From Carnegiea gigantea (Eukaryota; Streptophyta; Magnoliopsida; Caryophyllales; Cactaceae), in NCBI GenBank assembly GCA_029747015.1, contig JAKOGI010001355.1:69501-133500 (forward strand): 64,000 nucleotides of DNA. The letters run 5' to 3'. The notes under the pieces were generated by a model. The model searched no databases, was not told the DNA's origin, and saw nothing but the letters and a program-made list of their open reading frames with translations. Shown here piece after piece: positions 23,301 through 32,300 of this stretch. The position numbers and the translations under genes were made by a program. Numbering within the stretch: position 1 is the first letter of the stretch; each line of letters starts with the position of its first letter.

Positions 23301-26300
23301 GCAAAATATGCTTTGTGAAATGTGAAAGACTCATAAAAACTTTTGCATAGAAGTGCGCCTTGCACCCATGATGCGTGCATCTTCACCTTCCGCCTTGCGC
23401 TTTGGGACCCCTATGCACCTGAGTGGCCTCGAGCCTTTTAAAACTACGGAGGGTTACCTAGGAATCGAAAACTTGCTTTGATACCAAGTTGATCGAGTTC
23501 GGGTAGAGAAAAGGGATGAAGGGAGAAATTTAGAGAAAGAGGGAAGAAAGGGATTGGCATCTCTGTGCTCAAATCAATATTCATTCAATAATCAATATTC
23601 ATTCATTTTTGTGGATAGTGTGCATATGGGATGTGTATAGCCTTTTGTATGATGCCAACTTTGCATCCATGCTTTTGTTAATGCAATACATTCATTCTTT
23701 TCCTGATCAAAAAAAAAAAAATAATCACCTGAGACAAATCATCTATTTATAATAATCTGTAGACTTAGAATTCTACTAGGAAACTACCTAAACCAATTCT
23801 ATATAGAATGGAAACTCAATATTATCTAAATACTCCTAAATATCCTTATCGACTTATCTAAAATAGCCTATAAATAAACCTACAAAAATTACATAAAAAT
23901 ATCAAAATTCGATAAGTTTCCAAATATTAAAATAAATCCTAGATTCCTGATATTATACATATTCTCTTTCTTCTCCATCCGCATCAATAGGCTATCCTCC
24001 AAATCAACCACATCAATCGAAAAGGAACACAAGACCCTTCTCAAGCCAGTAATTGATGTCTCACCACACTACCCACCACCCAATGAAGACCTAAACAACT
24101 CCAAGCTATGTTTCTAGCAACCGGGCAATGGAGGATTAGATGGCATGGGGTGTGAAATCGCCTTTGCACATAGAACACCTATTGACCAATATGTTCCCCC
24201 CTTTTGTAAGTTACCACAAGTTAAGATCATGCTTTGAGAAGCTTCCTAAATTAAAAAAAGGAGACTTTCAGAACAGAAAAAGACTTCAAAGTAAAATTCC
24301 ACGGGAAACCATAAGCTGAAGAATGCCCAATCCCCCTTGATTTAGACCTCACTTGTTATGAGAACTCTCATTATGAGCATCAAGATCAACATTTCAATGG
24401 CCTACATTAAAAATTTGTCGTGCGTACCCCAACCCATTCCATGGTCTTCGCCTTACATAGCTCTGATGAGCACCATCGATCGTCGTCAGCCTACTAATCT
24501 CTACTTCATCCTACCTAATCCCAAAGAACATCCGTCCTTAGAGAAAGTGAGTGAGCATGTGAGTGTGTATGCGTATATATGTACAGGTATAGATATACAC
24601 ATAAGTACATACGTATATGTATATGTATGTATGTGCGCATGCACAAACATACAAATATACACACACACACATATAAAGATTGGATGGCTCACATTTAAGA
24701 TTTTGAGGGTTTCCTAGAATCAGTCTATCCACTTGAGATATGTTTGCGAGGGTAGGTTGCTTGCATTTGAATCTTCCCAGCCCCAAAAAAGTGGGACCTA
24801 TACTGGGAGTTGCTGCTACTGTTGTTGTTATCACAGGCCTAGTTTTCATTACACACACACACGCATATATACACACATGTCTACCTGTGTGTTGGTGTGC
24901 GCACATGCACTCGCGCATACACATAGAGCCCGTAAGTATAGCCTAGAAGCGTGAGAACTACTAAAAATGCAATATCAAATCCGGATAGTGATACACAGAA
25001 GTCCTTACACTTCCAAAAGTATTAAAGAGGAAAGAAAAAGGCATATAGAGAAAGAAGATAGTGCTAGGATTCTATGAGGAAGGCAGACATGTGAAGAGCA
25101 TGCTGACAGATCCTGAGGATCCAAGTTGGTGTGGACCTTAACTAAGCCTCACAGAGACAGAAATCCCTGACAATCTCAAAACTACAACCTAAGATGAAGT
25201 TCCCATAAAAACAATCGTGCTACAAAGGAGAGGCAGAAAGGTAAAGAGGATGCTGACACTTTTCAAGGCCAACACTCCCGGGACCTTAGCTGAACCTTCA
25301 AAGACTCGGAAATGCACCAACTTCACCCAAGGAGGAACACAGCAGAGAGGACAGGGGAAAAAAGAAAGAGGTAAGAAAGAAGGAACATTTGCCTCTGGCC
25401 AATGCGGAGATAATCGCCAGCTAGGATGATGTCATCAACCTTAAAAACAGGAACAGATGTAGCAGCAGCCTTTCCCCTAAACAGCTCATAAGACAAACCA
25501 TTTCTATTATACTTATACTAATTGAATATTCCAATTTGACTCAAGAAGTCAATAAACACATCAACATAATATTCATCACTGATGATCAAGATATTACAAT
25601 TGAGGAAGATTGACAATTTGATGGTATACAAGTCATTCAAATTTTTGGAGGTTGAAAAACTAGAAAAAAGAGCACAGCCAAATACGATTTATCTTCTAGG
25701 TCACCAAAATCTTTAAAAAACCCTAAAACAAATGTAAGATATAAATTAGCAAAAGATCTAATGTGAGGATACAATCTGCGCAATGCAAGTAGTTAGGACA
25801 GCAAGCATTGACAGCATAGAACCCAGAAGATTGAGCTGCAGATCAGTTATGGTTGCAATGCCAACACCCAGAAGGAGGATGGCAAGTGAAAATTGAACAC
25901 TCCTACTGCAATACATCAGCAAAGGATTAATGCAGCATCACACAATAACATAGCAGATAAAGATTGTTCGGCATGAGAATGAAGTTGAGAAACCAAGCAT
26001 AAACAACAGAAACAAGAAGCCCAGAATGGATCTCGCCAAAGTGGGACTGGGGAAACCTTCCAATATGAAGCATTAAGCAAGTTCTAGGCTTCGATACAAT
26101 TAGTGATGGAGGACCTCTCCAGTAAACACATTGATTTTATTCCATATCAAACAATGAAAAAAAAAAAAGGGCATGATAGGGCTATTCTCACTACTAAGCT
26201 ACTCGACAAGGAATATAATCTGGTTTCCTATTATACTTAAAAATACTACTCTTCTCACGAAAATATAAAAATATCATACGACAATTATGTCTTAAAAGCA

Positions 26301-29300
26301 ATTCTCGGATATAAAATAATTAAATGATCCTATTATGTTATAAAATAATTTACATATCCCACTATGCTATTTTATTTTTCAGAGTTTGTCACAGAATAAA
26401 ATTGTTGTGTTCAAACTTCGAGTGTTAGTCTCAAATGTTATCAAGGTTGTATAATTACAGAAAAACATAAAATGAGTGTTCTTGTTTTATTTTTTGGGGG
26501 GATTAAAACATGTACTCATATTGAAAACTACAGAAGTGGGCAAAATGAAAGTAGCACATCTTTCTTTTTTTTTGGGGGGGGGGGTCTCAATATTTGGACT
26601 TTATTCAGAAACATCAAATCAACAACTTGGACTAAAGTTACAATCTTGTTCTGTTCAATGAACAAAACATATGGTAATGTGCAGTACAAACACTAGACAC
26701 AGCCACAAAAACAGGAAATCTACACTCAAGAAGCCGCAACAAATGTACAATGCCTCAACCGCCAATAGAGGGAAAATTTTAAAAAGTGTGGAAAAAAGAA
26801 ACACCTTTTGAAGCAATGGGGCATTCTAAGAGCATTTGCAACAGGGGAGCTCCCCCTATTGCAAGTCCCCTAACGAGGCGCACCCAAAGAATTCCGATTA
26901 GTAGCGCACTGATCATAGAAGGATCACAAAAGGCACAGTCATTGTTGAAACTAAGGCATCCGTCCCTTAATTAAATTAATAATTTTACACAAGCGTCCTC
27001 TGTTGGAAAAGAGCAAAACAGAGAAATAACATTGCCAAGGATCATCCTGACCTGAATTTCTTCATGAAGAAGAGTGTCTCTAAAAGTACAGTGCAAGGAA
27101 TGATGGCCAATTTCGTCATCTGTACAGCACAAATAAACCTGATCAGCACAGAGTCTGCACTAAACTGAAGTATCTACATGTCCCTGGAATATTTGTCTAA
27201 CAATGTAGCTTAGGACCTTTAACACATAGTCAAGGCAAATTTTATTTTCTCCCAATAATTCTTCTCTCTTTCTCTCGATTCTTTTTTTTTTTTTTTTCAT
27301 TTTCTGATGGGCTACACACAAAAGGAGGAGTGCCTACAGCGGGAGATATTCTGTATAAAAAGATTTAGCAAGCCAAAAAGAAATGTACCTGGTAGAAACC
27401 AACAGAGTTGAATCCCAAGCTAAGGTTCAATAGTCCAATTGATATTCCGTTTAGTATGCCAAATCCCATCACAGCTCGTGGATCGAAGGGTTTACGTTCA
27501 AACATTTTCAACCATAGTGCAACATGAAGTGAACAAAATGTCACTAGAAGATGCCAACTGGTCAACGTAGTGGCTGCAAACCTCAAAAAATTATTCACTT
27601 CAACATCCTAGTCATCAAGCATGACAAAGCACGCAAAACCAAGGAATGAAGAAGAGCTTATACAGTGCTGAAAAAAATCTACCTTTGATGGTAAGATGCA
27701 AGCATTAACTTCAATAACTTTTTTACCCTTCAAAAATTATATTAGGATAAAAAGTGGATGTCACCATGTATATAAGAAACAACAACCATCACACCTTCAT
27801 GCTCTTCTATGTAATCTTTTTTTTTTTTTTTTTTTTTTTTTGTTTTTGCGGTGAGTAATCATGCCCTTCAAATATCGGACTATATCCAAGGGTTTCTAAA
27901 ATATAATAATCTGCACTTTGGGGTGGTAGAAAAAATAATCCGACTTTGAGGATATTTATTTTCAGTAGTACAGAGTCATTTTAGATTGTATTTTTGAGGC
28001 AATTCCAAATGATATTACCTTTAAACAAACATATGAATTTCAAAGTGCCTAGATTTATTTTGAAGTTCACATTGCCAATAAAGTACAGTATAAAATGACC
28101 TCTATACTGCTCAAATAAATACCCTAAAATTTCAGAGTGCTGGAGGCTATTTCTTAAGGTCCAATTATTTGTTTCCACAAGCCCAAAGTTGAGATTATTA
28201 TATTCCAAAAATCCAAAATAATAATACACCAACATAGCAATCACTATACCACAAGTAAGGTTCTTGGACATCCACAAAGGATAACTCCTCAATGTGTGTC
28301 GCATATCACGTGAGGATGAGGGTGAACAAAATTTCATGAGCCAGTAAAATTGAACAGATGCCAATAAATAAAGCCAAAATTTTCAGCCCCTACCAAAACC
28401 CCCTCCCAACGCACACACATCCAAGAAGGATACGTCCCACTCATTCATGTTTCGTGCTAAGTCCAGCCCATTTTGTACACGGCCTGCGTGTTACACACTC
28501 TGTTTTGCTGCATTTTTCATTGCTCCCAGCAGCCTCCAGACATGGGTGGCCCATGCGGTCTCACGCGGAGCCGTGTGACACAGCTCTGCAACGCCGACTT
28601 AAATTTAACCCCAGTTTCCCTTTTGTGACATTTTTCTATAGGGTCCTTTTTGTGATATTGTTGCTTGGCCTCCAAGGCTCAAGTTGTACGGCTGGCATTT
28701 CCACTAGGTTACTTTTGGGTCTTCCTATATATACTAGGTTAACCTCGTTTGGTATGCCTGATTCATGCTCTCTCAACAGATTCTCCCTTTGATCCACTTT
28801 CCCCTTTAGAAAAAGCTTTCTTTGTGAGAGTTTGTTTATGAGATTTCTAATCTCCCTTATATAGACCTCATTGAGCACATCCCTCTTTAGTTCGTTATAT
28901 GGATCGCTACCCTGGTTTTTCCCGTTTTGGATTTTCTGCAATAAACTCGTGTTGTTGTTCTGGCTTTTACCTCTTGAATATCTAAATCCTAATCTCTATA
29001 TGGTTTTGCTAAGATACTCCGCTCAATTAGGAATTTTATTAACTAACACAAATTAGGAACTTTAGAGACTTCAATCGCCAACTTAATTAAATGCAGTACA
29101 ATTATCGAGCACTTAGCCTGAAATTGTCATCTATGAATTTCGTAAGAGTAAATGGTGAATCTCACCATTTTTGATGGTTTGTTTACCAAAGCTCTGAACT
29201 CCCAATAAAGAAGAAAAATTTGTAGCTGCTATAAGGCGTGTAAAACATAGCACCCTGCCAGCTACTCATGAGCACATCAAAGGTCCCTTAGTTTAAAAGA

Positions 29301-32300
29301 GGCGTACTAAGGCACAAAGGGTCCCGAGGTGTGAGGCACAAAGGGCCCCGAGGTGCAGGGCCCCGAGGTGCAAAGCCTGAGCCTCGAGCCCTCAAGGCAA
29401 AGGCGCGCGCCTCAAGGACGCAAAGCACACTTCCTAGAAAATGCAAAAAAATTATTCGGAAAATATATTATGCCCAAGTAGGTTAAATACTTGCATCAAT
29501 ACAATGGTCCATTACATCCGTTATAAAGTCTATAGTTGGTTGCAAAATGGCATTCCACATGATAAAACAATATTATAATTCAATTAAATAAAAAAAAAGA
29601 ACGCTAAAAATGAGAAATTTTTTGAAAATTTATCAAAATTGACAAGTATGCACATAATATACACAAATCGTAAAAATAATCTCCCCATCTATTTCTCACT
29701 CACCTAATAAAAAACACCCTAAAGAGAGAGAAGAGTAATCAGCAGCCCACCAAGTGCCCACTTTTCAAAGACCTAGAACTGCATGAGGAGATCAGCGGTT
29801 CAACACAAACTTCCCGGAGTAGAGTGAAGATTGGCACGCCGGAAAAGCTTGAGAAAGGAAGCTCAATTAGGCCACAATACAAGCCTCCAATCGAAGATAA
29901 ATTAGGGTTTCGAAAAATTCAGGTTTCCGAAAATTAGGGTTTTGAAGATTAGGGGAATTCCAAGCAATTTGATGCAATTAAATAGGGGTTTCTACTCGAA
30001 TTAGTTGGTTGTCAGTTGGGTAAGTTCTAATTTGAAGAAATTTTCGCATTCGATTACGAATTTCGCAAAACTCTTTCTCTACCAATGTGAACTGCTATGA
30101 GGTGAGAAAAGTGTCGTGCCTTCACCTAGGCCCACGCCTCCCTGTGCATTCCAAATTCCCTGCACTTGGGATCATCTGAGGTGTCGGCCTGGTCGCCTCT
30201 TGCCTAGGTGTGCCCTTAGTTTAAAAAAGCGTGCCTGAGGCGCACCTAGGCACGCTGGGGCCCGGAGCAACAATTGTGGCGCCTCACAGTGGGTGAGGCG
30301 GGGTAAGTCCTTTAAGTGCCGTAAGGCGTGCGCCTCAGCACGACTCAATTTAAGTGCGCGACGACCAAAGCAAGGGCTTCATTCATCTTAATTGAAAAGT
30401 GAAGCTATAGGACAAAGAAGAGAACTTTTGACTATTAAAATCACCAAATTTGTTAAAATTAACACTTATCTTAGTCTTATATCGCGATTTCGAGCATAGT
30501 GCCTCGTGCAATTGACAAACTCTAAGATTAAAAACCCTAATTTTCGAACTGTCAAGTATGGAGACCTAATGGTGCCAAAGGGGGTCGAGTGTCCATCTTC
30601 ATATTGTTCCGGTGGTCGATCTTCACTAGAATTAGTGTAGTGAGCTCCGGTTACCAGCTTTCTTCTTCAAATCATGTGTGGGGGATCGTTAGAAGTCTAG
30701 ATGGGAAGGAGCTAGGTTAGAATTTGTGCACATTATTTCCTCTTTCATTCATAGTTTTATTTAGTAAAGATTTCCTGTAGTCTTAATTTGTTACATTGTG
30801 TAAAGTTCTTTCCTTTTCCTTTTATCTTTTACTTAGGAAAGAATCAGCCATATTTTTTATTTTATTATATATTTTTCTGAGTTAAAGAAGCCATTTTTTC
30901 TTTCCTTTCTCTAAGTTTGATTTTTTTTCTTTCCTTTAAAAACTTATAGCAAGAATGTTTGTTACTTGTTAGCATTTTGATTTGTATTTAAATAATATAA
31001 TTTACTTTTTATCATATTTTAGACTATTTTACGAACGTCTTTAACATTGTGACGGTTTATATTGACATCTAATTCCATATTGACGCAATCATATAACTCA
31101 ATTGGGCAAAATCTATGTGCAAAGTATATTTTAGGCATTTCTGTGTAAAGGTGCGCCTCGCATCCATGATGCGTGCGCTTTCGCCTCGATGCTCGTACCT
31201 CGCGCCTCGGAATCATTTGCGCCTTAGTGCGCGCCTCAGAACCATTTGCGCCTCAGTGCACCTAGCACCTTTTTAAACTAAGGGTGTGCCTCAAGTGCGC
31301 TTTTTTAAAGTCCACAGTTGCACACCTTATTATGCCTCCAAATATCCCTAAACTTGGGGCTGCCTGAGGTTCCAGCCAACTCACCAAAGGCGTGCTTTTT
31401 CAAACGATAGGCTAAATAACCATAACAACCAGCCAGCAAAGATCTTGCCAAGGCCTGAGGAAGTTTAATGTACACAACCTTACCACCAGAAGAATCAAAG
31501 AGCTCTATTCAATAAACCCACAATACAAAAAATTTATTTAATGGTGGTTATAAACGAATTTGAAAATAGGTTTCAAAGTTTCAAGTTAAGAATCTAAAGG
31601 GGGAGAAAAACATATACCATGGGCAAGCTAGGCATAACAAAGGCAGCTAAAAAATGTGAAGGAAACAAGCATTGCACGGGTAGTGGCAGAGACTTGAATA
31701 AAACTGATGGACCAATCGAGAAGAGTTGCATTAAAGGAAATCCAAGGAGGCAAGGATTAAGAGAAGAAAATCAATAGATGTGGTCAATTGCAAGAACCCA
31801 CTATTCAGTCTTAAATTTGGACTCAGCTGTCTTGCCCAAAGTTCAACTTGTACCTCCTCCACTACAATAACGACAGCAACAGAAAATGTGCACGACTGTA
31901 CACTTCACAAACTTGTCTTCATGAGCTCATTAATAACCACAAGAGAGAGGAAATGGCTAAAGGAAAATCCCTATTGGCATCATATATCAATGGGAAATGC
32001 CGAAACACTACTGTATGATGTATCTTGTAAAAATGGATGCAAGTCCTAGCTCCACTATAGCCCAAATAAATAACTCGTCACACATAAAAGAAAAATAACC
32101 ATTCTTATGCGGAACTTGATCTTACCTGAATAGCAAGTGCAATGCCCTTTTTCCCGTACTAAAACTTCATGTCAGTCCTCCAATCACCATGTGAAACAAC
32201 ACAACCCAAAGATTACAATGCAGTCATTAGAAGGGATCAAAAAGCGCGATAGGAGATTACTTTCAATGCTTTATTGCACTACTCTGCTTAGAGAACTCAT

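Larger units (their letters stand above)
21384..23986 (-). mobile_element. Degenerate non-autonomous LTR retrotransposon with RRM-like gene
   Basis: Direct repeats at about 21384-21557 and 23790-23986 are near-identical over about 170 bases (both start TGATGCGGATG on the minus strand). The inner edge of the 5' LTR, at 23490, is followed by ACTTGGTATCAAAGC, a primer site for initiator tRNA-Met. The 3' LTR is preceded by CCGGGGGAGAA, a polypurine tract. The 3' LTR is truncated. The 5' LTR holds a LINE tail (23595-23719), and a hAT-like element (22982-23448) sits between the primer site and the coding part. The inside codes for an RRM-like protein and a helical C-terminal part, but no protease, RT or integrase. 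It lies in UXT intron 4. Confidence 0.75.

Noticed and set aside
28636..28941. 101-codon charged minus ORF as an unknown gene
   Set aside because: Unbroken but short, unrecognised, inside UXT intron 1 and with no splice partner. Noted only as intron content.
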